From an uncultured Pseudomonadota bacterium (GTDB lineage: Bacteria > Myxococcota_A > UBA796 > SXON01), in contig CAIQVJ010000043.1 of the NCBI GenBank assembly GCA_903875225.1, positions 1 through 64,000 on the forward strand: DNA of 64,000 nt. Direction: 5' to 3'. The notes under the pieces are model-generated. The model was not told where the DNA came from. It worked only from the letters and a program-made list of their open reading frames with translations, and searched no databases. How positions within the stretch are numbered: the first letter of the stretch is position 1; the number at the start of each line of letters is the position of its first letter. Made by a program: the position numbers and the translations under genes. This document shows positions 1 through 9,410 of the stretch, piece after piece.

Positions 1-125
1 CCCAAGCACCGCTCGGGCACGTAGCCAAACGTCCAGATCGCCGGCCGCCCGGGACGAATCCCGCAGGACGGTGAGTTTGGAGAGCTCGGCTTCGGTCAGC
101 CGGTGCGGCGGGACGGCTTGACCAT
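1..125 (-). pseudogene. Possible decayed transposase N-terminus, cut by the window edge
   Basis: On the minus strand an ATG at 123-125 opens MVKPSRR and then meets a stop. The neighbouring frame continues without stops to the window edge and reads LTEAELSKLTVLRDSS, then LRARAVLG. Joined, the pieces look like the start of an IS630-type transposase, which often has a short basic stretch, an LTxEE-like helix and an RARIVL-like helix before its helix-turn-helix. A small indel near 100-104 would join the frames, so this looks broken. Only about 42 residues are visible. It could be another helix-turn-helix protein, or chance in a GC-rich sequence. Confidence 0.3.
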
Positions 126-225
126 TCTAGCTTCTGCCCATGACGACGACTCCGAACCTTGCGGTTCAGGAATCGCATGTTTCTATTGACGTGTCAAGGT
201 TCGCTGGGGAACGCAGCGATCCTGT

Positions 226-1755
226 TTAGTTCTCATCGATCTCGTCGATACCCTCCGAGGGCTTCTTGCCGAGCAACCGCACCTGGACCCCGGCGCTCAC
301 CCCCACGCCCACCACCTTCGGGCCGTTGGGCACGGTCTCGGTGACGACGTCCTGCGACCCGGTGCGGCTCGTGCTGGGTTGCGTGCCGGCCAGCATCATC
401 GTCAGCGGCACCTGCAAGACGAAGTCGACGTTCTTGCTGATGCGCGCCTCCCCCCCCGCGTAGGCCTGGCCCACGAGCAGGCTCGGGGCCGGAAACACGG
501 CGAGCCAGTCCGGCATCTGCTCGAACTGCGTGACGGAGTAGCCGCGCATCCAGTCGAGCCCACCGCCGAACCTGGGCCGGATCGACTTCGCGGGAAAGAG
601 GCCGACGCCGACCCGCGCGCCCAACGTGATCCGGGAGGCGCTGAACGACGTCGGGTCCGTGGTCTCGACGGGCTGCCCGACGACCAGGGGGTCCACGTCC
701 CGCGTGAACGTCCCGGTCTGCACACCCACCGAGACGCCCACGTCGATGGTCGGCGTGAGCCCGTAGCCCACCACCGCATTGATCCAGGCACCGCTCCCGG
801 ACTGCTGGGTCTCGGCCGAGTAGGAGTCCACCACCTGCGTCGTGTCGTCGGTCGCGTAGGCACCGTAGAAGCCGGCCGCCATGGTACCGTTCGCGTAGCC
901 GAACATGGGCGCGATCATCAACTGCCCCTGCCGGCCCGCAGAGCGGGTGCGCCAGTCCATCAGGCTGAACCCCGAGTTCTTGTAGCGCAGGTACTCGCCC
1001 GGCGTCATCTTGAGGCGCTCCCAGGGCTTGAGCCCATCGGTGTTCGATTGCTCTGCCAGATCGTCCACGGTGTAGGTCGTCTTCGGGATCACGCGGTTGG
1101 GCCGCGAGAGCGCCACCGTCACCTCCCCGAGGTCCTTGGAGAGCTGCGCGATCTGGCGCGCCACGGCATCGTTGTCGATCCTGGGCGCAGCGTCGTCGTC
1201 GTCGCTGGTGTTCCGGATGTCGGTCTCCTCACCCACCTGCCCCCGCACCGCCGCCGCGAGGACGCGCGCGACGCCCTGCGCGAACACCTGGTCGTCACCG
1301 GTCGCGAGCTGGCTCTTGAAGCTCACCACCACGCGGCTCTGCTTCATGTCGAGGATGTCCACCTCCACCTCGCTCCCTTCGGCCGAGGTGCTCACGCTGC
1401 CGGTCACGGCAAAGTCGGTCCCGCCACGCTCGGCCACGATGCTGGAGCACCCGAGGATGTCGCCCGGAGGGCACCCCTGGATGTACACGCGCGCGGAATA
1501 GTCCTCGAACGGCTTCGTGTCTTCGATCCGGACGACCTTCATGTCCTTGTCGAGCCCGATCTCCTGCGCGAGGTAGTTCTCCAGCAGCGTCGCGAGCGCG
1601 ATGGCGTCCGGCGACGAAGGCTGCAGCGCCGACACGAGGATGGAGGCGGGCTCGTCACCCGCCAGGGCGGGTTGGACGAACGAGGGACCGAGGAGGGCGA
1701 GGAGGAGCACGTGCACGGCGCAAGGGTAGCATGGCGGTGTTTCCCGAGGGGGCAT
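226..1755 (-). CDS. Secreted protein with CsgG/TolB-N-like domain and probable C-terminal beta-barrel
   Basis: Unrecognised protein of 509 residues. From the ATG at 1755 (GGAGAGG lies just upstream) it begins with a signal peptide: a hydrophobic VLLLALLG core and a PALA-G cleavage site near residue 33. An ATG at 1776 and a GTG at 1716 are alternative starts. Residues about 35-165 have the pattern of the alpha/beta domain that opens many myxobacterial CsgG/TolB-N-like proteins: ASILVSALQ, a long helix, paired cysteines, then IVAERGGTDFAVTGSV. An acidic linker (DDDD near 190) and a helix follow. The last 230 residues alternate glycine, aromatic and polar residues as in outer-membrane barrels, and end in a strand. 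Site of action is inferred to be the outer membrane. The start lies about 50 bases from the malQ stop on the same strand, so co-transcription is possible. Confidence 0.7.
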   Translation of the reverse strand: MPPRETPPCYPCAVHVLLLALLGPSFVQPALAGDEPASILVSALQPSSPDAIALATLLENYLAQEIGLDKDMKVVRIEDTKPFEDYSARVYIQGCPPGDILGCSSIVAERGGTDFAVTGSVSTSAEGSEVEVDILDMKQSRVVVSFKSQLATGDDQVFAQGVARVLAAAVRGQVGEETDIRNTSDDDDAAPRIDNDAVARQIAQLSKDLGEVTVALSRPNRVIPKTTYTVDDLAEQSNTDGLKPWERLKMTPGEYLRYKNSGFSLMDWRTRSAGRQGQLMIAPMFGYANGTMAAGFYGAYATDDTTQVVDSYSAETQQSGSGAWINAVVGYGLTPTIDVGVSVGVQTGTFTRDVDPLVVGQPVETTDPTSFSASRITLGARVGVGLFPAKSIRPRFGGGLDWMRGYSVTQFEQMPDWLAVFPAPSLLVGQAYAGGEARISKNVDFVLQVPLTMMLAGTQPSTSRTGSQDVVTETVPNGPKVVGVGVSAGVQVRLLGKKPSEGIDEIDEN

Positions 1756-1804
1756 GCCCGCCTCTCCACCCCACACATCCCCGTGATCGAGGCCGGAAGC
1801 CCTC

Positions 1805-3250
1805 CTACCGGGCGTAGACCTCGGACAGCGATCGCATCATGCCGCAGCGGTCCCACGGCAGGTCCCGAAGCCGCCAGGCCCAGCTGCCGCGCGACTCGCC
1901 GGGCACGTTCATGCGCGCACCGCTGCCGAAGCCGAGCACGTCCTGCATCGGCGCGATCGCGGTGCTGGCAACAGATGCCCACGCTTCGCGCAGGAGCGCC
2001 CACACCGCGTTGGAGCCGTCCCGCCCCACGTAGGTCCGGAACCGCTGCTGCACGACCTCTCCGGCAGACTCGTACCAGCCCAGCGCCGTGTTGTTGTCGT
2101 GGGTGCCCGTGTACACCACCCAGTTCGTGCCCACGAAGTTGTGCGGCAGGAACGGGTGCGTCGCATCGGTCCCGAACGCGAACTGGAGGACCTTCATGCC
2201 GGGCAGGCCGAGCGACTCGCGCAGATCGACCACCTCGGGGGTGATGTCGCCGAGATCCTCGGCGACGATCCTCGCGAGCGTGCCGGGAGCCGCCGCCTCG
2301 AGCGCGTCGAAGAGCGCGCGCCCGGGTCCCGCGGTCCACGCGCCGAGCCGGGCGTCCTGCTGCTCGGCGGGGATCGCCCAGTTCGCGACCAGCCCACGAA
2401 AGTGATCGATCCGCAGCTCGTCCACCAGCTCCAGCTCGCGGCGCACGCGCTCCGTCCACCACGCGAACCCGGCGGCCCGGTGCCGCTCCCACGCGTAGGT
2501 CGGGTTCCCCCACCGCTGCCCGGTCGGGGAGAAGTAGTCCGGGGGCACCCCGGCGATGGGGTTCGCGATCCGCTCCGCGCCCTCACCGGTGAACTGGAAA
2601 AGCTCGCGGTGGCTCCACACGTCGGCTCCGTCGCCGCTCACGAAGAGCGGAAGGTCACCGAGGATGCGGATGCCCCGCGCTGCGGCATCGGCCCGCAGCG
2701 CCGCCCATTGGGTCGAGAAGAGGAACTGCACGCCCTCCTCGGTCGCGATGGCCTCGGCATGTGCCACACGCAAGGCATCGGTGGGCGCATCCGCCCCGAA
2801 GCCCTGCCAGCCGCCTCCCGTCTGCTCACGCAGCGCATTGTAGAGCGCCCAGTCCGCGAGCCACGCCTGCTGTCCAACCCAGGCCCGGCACTCGGCCGAG
2901 CCGCTCACACGCCTCCCCGCGAGCCGGACGAGCGGCTGCTTCCAGCCCTCGATGCTCTCGGTGTCCATGCGGTCGGTGCCCCACGGCAGGGCCGTCGGCT
3001 CGAGAATGCCCACGCGCACCAGCTCCTCGACCGAGATCAATCGCCAGTCCCCCGCGAACGCCGAAGGGCTCGCGTACGGCGAATGTCCCGGACCGACGGG
3101 GTGCAGCGGTAGCACCTGCCACACACGCAGCCCGGATTGGCTCATCCACTCCAAAAATGCATGGGCATACGGACCGAATTCGCCGATCGGTCCAGGACCC
3201 GGCAAACTCGATGGATGTAGGAGCACTCCGCCGCGACGAGGCATCTGCAC
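1805..3250 (-). CDS. malQ: 4-alpha-glucanotransferase (GH77, amylomaltase)
   Basis: Transfers alpha-1,4-glucan segments between maltodextrins in the cytoplasm, releasing glucose, in glycogen or maltodextrin metabolism. At 481 residues it is the normal length of the short bacterial GH77 form. Family motifs are all present: HPSSLPG near residue 12, SPYASPSAFAGD near 57-68, the nucleophile Asp282 in RIDHFRG, the acid/base Glu331 in VAEDLG, and Asp385 in GTHDNN. Start ATG at 3250; a second ATG two codons later is possible. No other glycogen gene is adjacent. The small basic gene lies only about 10 bases upstream on the same strand and probably shares the transcript. Confidence 0.96.
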   Translation of the reverse strand: MQMPRRGGVLLHPSSLPGPGPIGEFGPYAHAFLEWMSQSGLRVWQVLPLHPVGPGHSPYASPSAFAGDWRLISVEELVRVGILEPTALPWGTDRMDTESIEGWKQPLVRLAGRRVSGSAECRAWVGQQAWLADWALYNALREQTGGGWQGFGADAPTDALRVAHAEAIATEEGVQFLFSTQWAALRADAAARGIRILGDLPLFVSGDGADVWSHRELFQFTGEGAERIANPIAGVPPDYFSPTGQRWGNPTYAWERHRAAGFAWWTERVRRELELVDELRIDHFRGLVANWAIPAEQQDARLGAWTAGPGRALFDALEAAAPGTLARIVAEDLGDITPEVVDLRESLGLPGMKVLQFAFGTDATHPFLPHNFVGTNWVVYTGTHDNNTALGWYESAGEVVQQRFRTYVGRDGSNAVWALLREAWASVASTAIAPMQDVLGFGSGARMNVPGESRGSWAWRLRDLPWDRCGMMRSLSEVYAR

Positions 3251-3260
3251 GACGAGCCGA

Positions 3261-3401
3261 CTAGCGCGTCAGGCGCCCGTTCGGCTTGCGCTTGCGGAGC
3301 ATGCCGGTCTTGCGCATGCGCTGCTTGGTGTGCTTGGCCTTGAGGCTGGCGTGGCGGTGGGCGGACTTGCGACGATTGCGGGCGACGGGCTTCTTGGGCA
3401 T
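3261..3401 (-). CDS. Small, highly basic 46-residue protein
   Basis: Begins MPKKPVARNRRKSAHRHASL and is about half lysine, arginine or histidine over 46 residues, with no acidic residue. The ATG at 3401 sits 5 bases behind a perfect AGGAGG, which is strong support for a real, well-translated gene and decides the start against a longer reading. The composition is that of a small ribosomal or RNA-binding protein. I do not recognise a named family; it is not an obvious bL34, bL36 or bS21. It is followed within 10 bases by malQ on the same strand. Confidence 0.7.
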   Translation of the reverse strand: MPKKPVARNRRKSAHRHASLKAKHTKQRMRKTGMLRKRKPNGRLTR

Positions 3402-3484
3402 CAGGGCCTCCTGTTCGGGGAACGGCGGCGGGTATGGTGGGAACGCGGCGCGGTCAAGGCGGGACTGGCGGATCCGTGGATCGG

Positions 3485-4426
3485 ATGCACGACGCCACAC
3501 GCCTCCACTCGATAGCATTGCCAATGCCCACCGTACTCCTGCTCCTCGCCTGCACCCAGGAGATCGATACCCACGGGACCGCTGCGCTGGCGCCGTTGTC
3601 CGACGACGAGTGTCCGGATCTCACGAAGTCGGGAACGTCGACCTTCAGGTCGAGCGGCGAGGATCGGCAGGTCACCGTGGTGCTCCCGACCTCGCCGAAG
3701 CCGGGCATGTCCGTGAACGTCTACTTCCACGGCACCGCGTTCCCCACGGACACCTCCACCCCGGCGGCGGACATCGCCGCGAGGTACGGCGTGCAGGTGC
3801 GGGCCGACGCCACGAACACCGTGTGGCTCATGCCCGACGCCAGGGTCCAGACGCTGCTCGACACCGTGGTCGCCTACCTCTGGGACGTGATGGCGCAGGA
3901 CGAGGCGGACGTCGTGCTGTTCGACGACCTGCGCACCTGCGCCGCGGAGAACCTGGACGTCGATCTCACCCGGCTCTCGGCGGTCGGGTTCTCCGCAGGC
4001 GCCCTCTGGACGACGGTGCTGATCGGCCAACGCGCGGACACCCTGGCCGGAGACGTCGAGCTCTCGGGAGGCAGTGACGCCGTGGTGCCCGGCCTCGACC
4101 ACCCGTTCGCGCCCTACACCACGCCGGTCACCTCCCTCCCGGTGTTGATGACCACGGGGGCCGAGGGGCAGGACGTGTGGCCGACCCCTGAACTCGTGAT
4201 GGTGGACTTCAACGCCGCGACCGGGACCCTGCAGGGAAAACTCCTCGCCGACGGTCACTTCACCGTGCGGTGCCGGGACGACGAGGGCCACGTGGAGGAC
4301 GACCGCGACTGGGAGTTCGCGACGGCATGGACAGCCGCCCAGCAGTTCGGGCAACCCTCCCCCTACGAGACCGAAGGACTCGGGAGCGAGGCGGACTGGT
4401 GTCTCGCCAGCGATCCGGGCGCGTAA
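3485..4426 (+). CDS. Alpha/beta-hydrolase esterase, predicted lipoprotein
   Basis: Predicted envelope-anchored esterase of the PHB-depolymerase/feruloyl-esterase type. From the ATG at 3485 the protein has 313 residues with a lipoprotein signal ending LLLLAC (Cys23). The ATG at 3524 would leave a signal of only 9 residues before the cysteine. The oxyanion-hole segment YFHG is near residue 80-83, the nucleophile elbow is GFSAG with Ser170, and the likely catalytic His269 lies in DEGHVED. Four or more cysteines suggest disulfides, fitting an exported protein. Transcribed divergently from the small basic gene and followed by an intrinsic terminator at 4497-4518. Substrate unknown. Confidence 0.75.
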   Translation: MHDATRLHSIALPMPTVLLLLACTQEIDTHGTAALAPLSDDECPDLTKSGTSTFRSSGEDRQVTVVLPTSPKPGMSVNVYFHGTAFPTDTSTPAADIAARYGVQVRADATNTVWLMPDARVQTLLDTVVAYLWDVMAQDEADVVLFDDLRTCAAENLDVDLTRLSAVGFSAGALWTTVLIGQRADTLAGDVELSGGSDAVVPGLDHPFAPYTTPVTSLPVLMTTGAEGQDVWPTPELVMVDFNAATGTLQGKLLADGHFTVRCRDDEGHVEDDRDWEFATAWTAAQQFGQPSPYETEGLGSEADWCLASDPGA

Positions 4427-4496
4427 ACGGTGGCATGACCGCGGGCGGTTGCCCTCTTTCACCCCACCCGTTATGCGGCCCGCCCCGGCTCTCCCC

Positions 4497-4518
4497 AGCG
4501 CCCCTCGTGGCGCTTTTT
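4497..4518 (+). terminator. Intrinsic terminator after the esterase gene
   Basis: Stem AGCGCC / GGCGCT with a six-base loop, followed directly by a T tract (TTTTT then CT). It lies 70 bases past the esterase stop and 21 bases before the rimP start, so it separates the two transcription units. The rimP promoter would have to lie in or very close to it, or rimP depends on readthrough. Confidence 0.7.
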
Positions 4519-4538
4519 CTGTCTTTACGGCCCGCACA

Positions 4539-5200
4539 ATGCCCACGCTCTCCCCAGTCACCGATCTCCGCAGCTTGATCGCCGCCCTTCGCGCATTGGC
4601 AGAGCCGATCGCGGAGCGCGTGGAGGTCGAGGTCGTCGCCATCGAGCTCACCGGAGCATCCGGGGTGGGCGGTCGCGTGCTGCGCATCTCGATCGACAAG
4701 CCGGGCGGCTCTACGATCACGGACTGCACCCGGTTCTCGCGGATCTTCTCCCCCGCGCTGGATGCCGCCGATCTCATCGCCACGGCCTACACGCTGGAGG
4801 TGTCGACCCCCGGGATCGAGCGCCCCGTGCAGCGGCTCGCAGACTTCGAGAAGTTCGCCGGTTGCCTGGCTCGCATCAAGACGTGGGACATGGACGGCCG
4901 CCGGCGGCTCAAGTGCATCCTTCGCGGCGTGGAAGGGGATGAGATCCTCGTCGACGTGGACGGCGTGCCCCGTCGCTACCATGCCGACGACGTCGAGCGC
5001 GCCACGCTGCTGCTCGACCTCGACCAGTTCGAGCGGCTGGGCCAGGGCCTGCACCCGGGGCTCCCTGCCGGCTCGCCGGTCCCCCTCGCGAAGCCCGGCA
5101 AGGCCCTGCCCGGCAAACTGCCCGCCCCCCCACCTTCCCCCGACGATGGCGGCAAGAACCCGCCGAAGTCGAAGAATTCCCGAATCCACAGGAGCACCCC

Positions 5201-5204
<4 letters not shown>
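4539..5204 (+). CDS. rimP: Ribosome maturation factor RimP
   Basis: Needed for assembly of the 30S subunit. The N-terminal domain carries the family sequence [15 protein letters not shown] (about residues 43-57) and [12 protein letters not shown] (about 87-98), followed by the small SH3-like C-terminal domain. At 221 residues it is longer than the usual 150-160 because of a proline- and lysine-rich tail after about residue 170. Start chosen at ATG 4539, which begins the conserved helix region; an upstream in-frame extension would run through the terminator hairpin. The stop overlaps the nusA start (ATGA), giving the classic rimP-nusA pair. Confidence 0.93.
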
Positions 5205-6502
<1,298 letters not shown>

Positions 6503-6530
6503 GGACGGGGCCGCCCCGGCGGTCGACGCA

Positions 6531-6601
6531 CAGGGGCCGGCACGATTGCCAGCCCCTGCGCCCGTCAGATTCCCGGCCCGCTGGTAATTCTTCCGGGAAT
6601 C
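6531..6601. other. Two adjacent inverted repeats downstream of nusA
   Basis: First repeat, 6531-6558: CAGGGGC pairs with GCCCCTG and, past one mismatch, GGCA with TGCC around a CGAT loop. Second, 6568-6601: GATTCCCGG pairs perfectly with CCGGGAATC across 16 bases. Neither has a clear T tract, so they are not typical intrinsic terminators. They could stabilise the 3' end of the rimP-nusA mRNA, act as terminators without a U run, or be protein-binding sites for the following gene. Confidence 0.5.
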
Positions 6602-6633
6602 GAGTAGAGCGCCGACCGGTTCAAGGTCCGATC

Positions 6634-8499
6634 ATGCTGCTCTTCCTCGCCCGGCTCGCCCTCGCAGAGGATGTATACGTCTCCTCCAACGTGAAGGGGG
6701 CGTCCATCCTCCTGAACGGGGCCGATACCGGCTTCCACACCCCAGGCAACATCCCCGGCGTCTCCCCCGGGCCCGTGACGATCTCGGTCGTAGGCGACTG
6801 CCTCCGAGGCGAGTCCCAAGTGATGGTGCTGCCCGGAGTGACCGCCCGCGTGCAGGTGAATGCCGTGCCCCAGCTCGGCACGATCACGGTCCACCCCACG
6901 CCGCTGACCGCGAAGGTCACGCTCGACTCCCGTGCATGGCCGGGCGTCCCAGGGTCCCCCGTGGCCCTCGAGTGTGGCGCCCACACCGTGGGGGCCGAGC
7001 TCGACGGGTACGTGCCCGCGGTCGTCACGGTCGATCTCGGGATGAACCAGGACCTCGATCTCCCCCTCAGCCTCGAGAAGCTCGGGATCGGCACCCTCGA
7101 CCTCTCGGCACAGCCCCGCAATGCCACCATCACCATCGATGGCAGGCCGGTCGGCTCCGACGCCGTGAGCCTTCCGAGCGTGTTCGCCGGGGTGCACACC
7201 ATCGGGGCGAACCTCGACGGGTACAAGGACGCGAAGAAGCAGATCGTCGTCTCCGACGGCGACGCCCAGGCCTGGCACATCGAGCTCGCCCACTCGAGTT
7301 CCAAGAAGGACAGCGAATTCGAGGTCATCCGCGCGGGACGGGGCGGGGAGCTCGGGGAGGGCCTCGACGGCGGCACATCCGACGAGCTCAAGGCCGCGGC
7401 GGAGGCCGAAGCGCGCGCAGCCGCGGCAGCAGCCGAACGCCGGGCCGCCGAGGAAGCAGCGGCGGCGCGCGCGGCGAAGGCCTCCGCGGACGCGAGGGCG
7501 GCGGCGGATGCGCAAGCTGCGGCGGACGCGCGTGCGGCGGCGGACGCACGCACCGCGAGCTCCAGGGCCGCGGCGGACGCAAAGGCTGCGGCCGACGCAA
7601 GAGCCGCCGCGAAGGCCGCAGGGGATTCCCGCGCGGCTGCGGATGCGAAGGCTGCAGCGGATGCGAAGGCTGCAGCCGACACCAAGGCCGCTGCAGAGGC
7701 AGCAGCGGACGCGAAGGCTGCGGCCGACGCGAGGGCCACCGCGGATGCCCGGTCGAAGCAGTCAAAATCGGCAGCCGACGCAAAGGCCGCCGCCGATGCG
7801 ACAGCGGCGTTGAACGCGAAGACAGCCGCGGATGCCAGGGCAGCGGCGGAGGCGAAGGCGGCAGCCGATGCCAAAGCGCAGGCCGCGGCCGACGCGAAGG
7901 CGGCAGCGGATGCGAAGGCCCGCGCCGCAGCGGACGCGCGGGCGGAGGCAGAGGCAGACGCAGCGGCGGAGGACGCGCGGCAGGAGGCGGAGTTCCGACG
8001 CCAGGCGCAGGCCGACGCCCAGGCCGAGGAGCGGCGCAAGGCCGACGAGAAGGCAGAGGCGGCCCGGCTCGCGGCCGAGCGTGCCGAGCGTGCCGAGCGT
8101 GCCGAGCGGGATGACGGGGAACGCGGGGGCAGCGTGAAGACCACGACCCGGTCATCCGGCCTGCCTCCCACGAAGATCGCCAGCATCGTGAGCTTCGGGC
8201 TCGGCGCAGCGAGCGGGGGCGCCGCCGCCTACTGCTACACCGACAGCGCACAGGCCTACAAGGCGTACGCCGCAAAGATCAAGTCGGCGCAGACGCAGGA
8301 CGATCCGCAGCTCTCGAAGGAGGCGCAGACGTTCTACGACAACAACCTCGTGCCGAAGCGCAACGCCCTGTACGTGAGCGCCGGCCTCTCCGCGGCGCTG
8401 CTCGGCACCGGCGTCGTCCTGCTCGTGGTGGACGAGGGCAGCGCCTCCATCGCCCCGCTCCCGGGCGGCGGGCTGCTCACCTGGACCGGGCACTTCTAG
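6634..8499 (+). CDS. PEGA-domain envelope protein with long alanine-rich TolA-like repeat
   Basis: 621 residues. A short hydrophobic start (MLLFLARLALAED) resembles a signal peptide. Residues about 12-215 hold three PEGA-like beta-sandwich units: VYVSSNVKGASILLNG, a second around VTLDSRAWPG with VGAELDGYVPA, and a third TITIDGRPVG with IGANLDGYKDA. From about 250 to 490 comes a helical, alanine-rich stretch of repeated DAKAAAD/DARAAAD units much like the periplasm-spanning TolA helix. A C-terminal region has two hydrophobic segments (around IASIVSFGLGAASGG and SAGLSAALLGTGVVLLVV) flanking a Tyr/Lys-rich loop. PEGA domains bind cell-surface structures; the layout suggests a protein spanning the periplasm. 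The next gene starts on the last base of its stop. Confidence 0.75.
   Translation: MLLFLARLALAEDVYVSSNVKGASILLNGADTGFHTPGNIPGVSPGPVTISVVGDCLRGESQVMVLPGVTARVQVNAVPQLGTITVHPTPLTAKVTLDSRAWPGVPGSPVALECGAHTVGAELDGYVPAVVTVDLGMNQDLDLPLSLEKLGIGTLDLSAQPRNATITIDGRPVGSDAVSLPSVFAGVHTIGANLDGYKDAKKQIVVSDGDAQAWHIELAHSSSKKDSEFEVIRAGRGGELGEGLDGGTSDELKAAAEAEARAAAAAAERRAAEEAAAARAAKASADARAAADAQAAADARAAADARTASSRAAADAKAAADARAAAKAAGDSRAAADAKAAADAKAAADTKAAAEAAADAKAAADARATADARSKQSKSAADAKAAADATAALNAKTAADARAAAEAKAAADAKAQAAADAKAAADAKARAAADARAEAEADAAAEDARQEAEFRRQAQADAQAEERRKADEKAEAARLAAERAERAERAERDDGERGGSVKTTTRSSGLPPTKIASIVSFGLGAASGGAAAYCYTDSAQAYKAYAAKIKSAQTQDDPQLSKEAQTFYDNNLVPKRNALYVSAGLSAALLGTGVVLLVVDEGSASIAPLPGGGLLTWTGHF
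7384..8112 (+). repeat. Coding tandem repeats (Asp-Ala-Lys-Ala-Ala-Ala type)
   Basis: About 730 bases of imperfect 15-18-base repeats (GCG GAC GCG AAG GCN GCN and variants) inside the PEGA gene. They end in a short exact array of the nonamer GAGCGTGCC near 8083-8111. Unit number is likely to vary between strains. It is part of the coding frame and not a CRISPR: there are no spacers. Confidence 0.75.
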
Positions 8500-9305
8500 T
8501 GCTGCCACTGGCCGTCCTCGCTGGTCTGTGCGAAGGCTCCGCGATGGTGATCGATCCCGCCCGGCCGGACACCGTGCTCATCGCGGACAACGAGCGCAGC
8601 GACCAGCTCTTTCGCTACACGCTCGACGGCGTGCCCGTGCAGGGTGCCGGGGGCGTCGGAGCTGGCAACCTGGCCCTGGCCGAGTCCGTCGAGGACATCG
8701 AATCGCTCGCGGCGGACGCCACGGATCTGTGGGTCGTCGGCTCACAGTCCCACACGAAGTCGGGCACCGAGAAGCCGCTTCGACAGCGGATCCTGCAGAT
8801 CCACGGCGAGACCTCGAAGCTGTGGACCGTGGATTGGACGGGCTGCGCGGCCTGCACGGGTCCGGATTTCACGGCCCTCCGCAATGTCGAGGGCGCCGCC
8901 TTCTGGAGCGCCCACCTCTGGCTCGGGGTCCGTGGACCGCTGGTCGACGGCAAGTCGCTCCTCGTGGAACTCGCGCCCCGTCCAGACACACTCACCCTCG
9001 ACGTCGTCGCCAGCTACCCGGTCAATCTCGGGGGCCTCGCCATCGTGGACCTCGCGGTCAACCCCGCGAAGCCCGATGCACTCTGGATCCTCGCAGGAGC
9101 CTCCTCGGGCAAGGCGACGCCGCAGATCTTCGAGCTCGCCGGGCCTGCAGCCACGCCCAGGGCGCATCCGCTCTCGCTCCCCGAGGATGCCGAGGGCTTC
9201 GCGATCCTGCCTGCAGGTGGCGTTCGCGCGGTGACCGACGGCGCCACCGCCCAGGATGGGACGTGCAAGACGACGTCCACGTTCTACCGCGCCGACAAGC
9301 TTTGA
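8499..9305 (+). CDS. DUF3616-like beta-propeller protein
   Basis: 268 residues from a GTG that overlaps the upstream stop (TAGTG), so probably translated together with the PEGA gene. The pattern DIESLAADATDLWVVGSQSH followed by a basic stretch with RQRILQI, then NVEGAAFW, and LVDLAVNP-like repeats fits the DUF3616 family, whose members look like beta-propellers with an unknown, perhaps phosphatase/esterase-like role. A short hydrophobic start (MLPLAVLAGLCEG) may be a signal peptide. Conserved cysteine pair CAAC near residue 118. Function unknown. Confidence 0.6.
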   Translation: MLPLAVLAGLCEGSAMVIDPARPDTVLIADNERSDQLFRYTLDGVPVQGAGGVGAGNLALAESVEDIESLAADATDLWVVGSQSHTKSGTEKPLRQRILQIHGETSKLWTVDWTGCAACTGPDFTALRNVEGAAFWSAHLWLGVRGPLVDGKSLLVELAPRPDTLTLDVVASYPVNLGGLAIVDLAVNPAKPDALWILAGASSGKATPQIFELAGPAATPRAHPLSLPEDAEGFAILPAGGVRAVTDGATAQDGTCKTTSTFYRADKL

Positions 9306-9410
9306 CGATTCGCACGCCCTGATCCGCGCGACGTGACCGGAGGCTGGCGTTAGTCCGGCTGCCTTTCTACGGGTTCCGCCCCCGGCGGCCCGCCACCCCA
9401 AGGTGAGTGA

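Noticed and set aside
6611..6630. tRNA-like T-arm (GACC-GGTTCAA-GGTC) just before the PEGA gene
   Set aside because: The stem is only four pairs, no acceptor, D or anticodon arm is present, and it abuts a start codon.
7384..8112. CRISPR-like regular repeats
   Set aside because: The units are in frame, imperfect and without unique spacers; they encode an Ala-rich helix.
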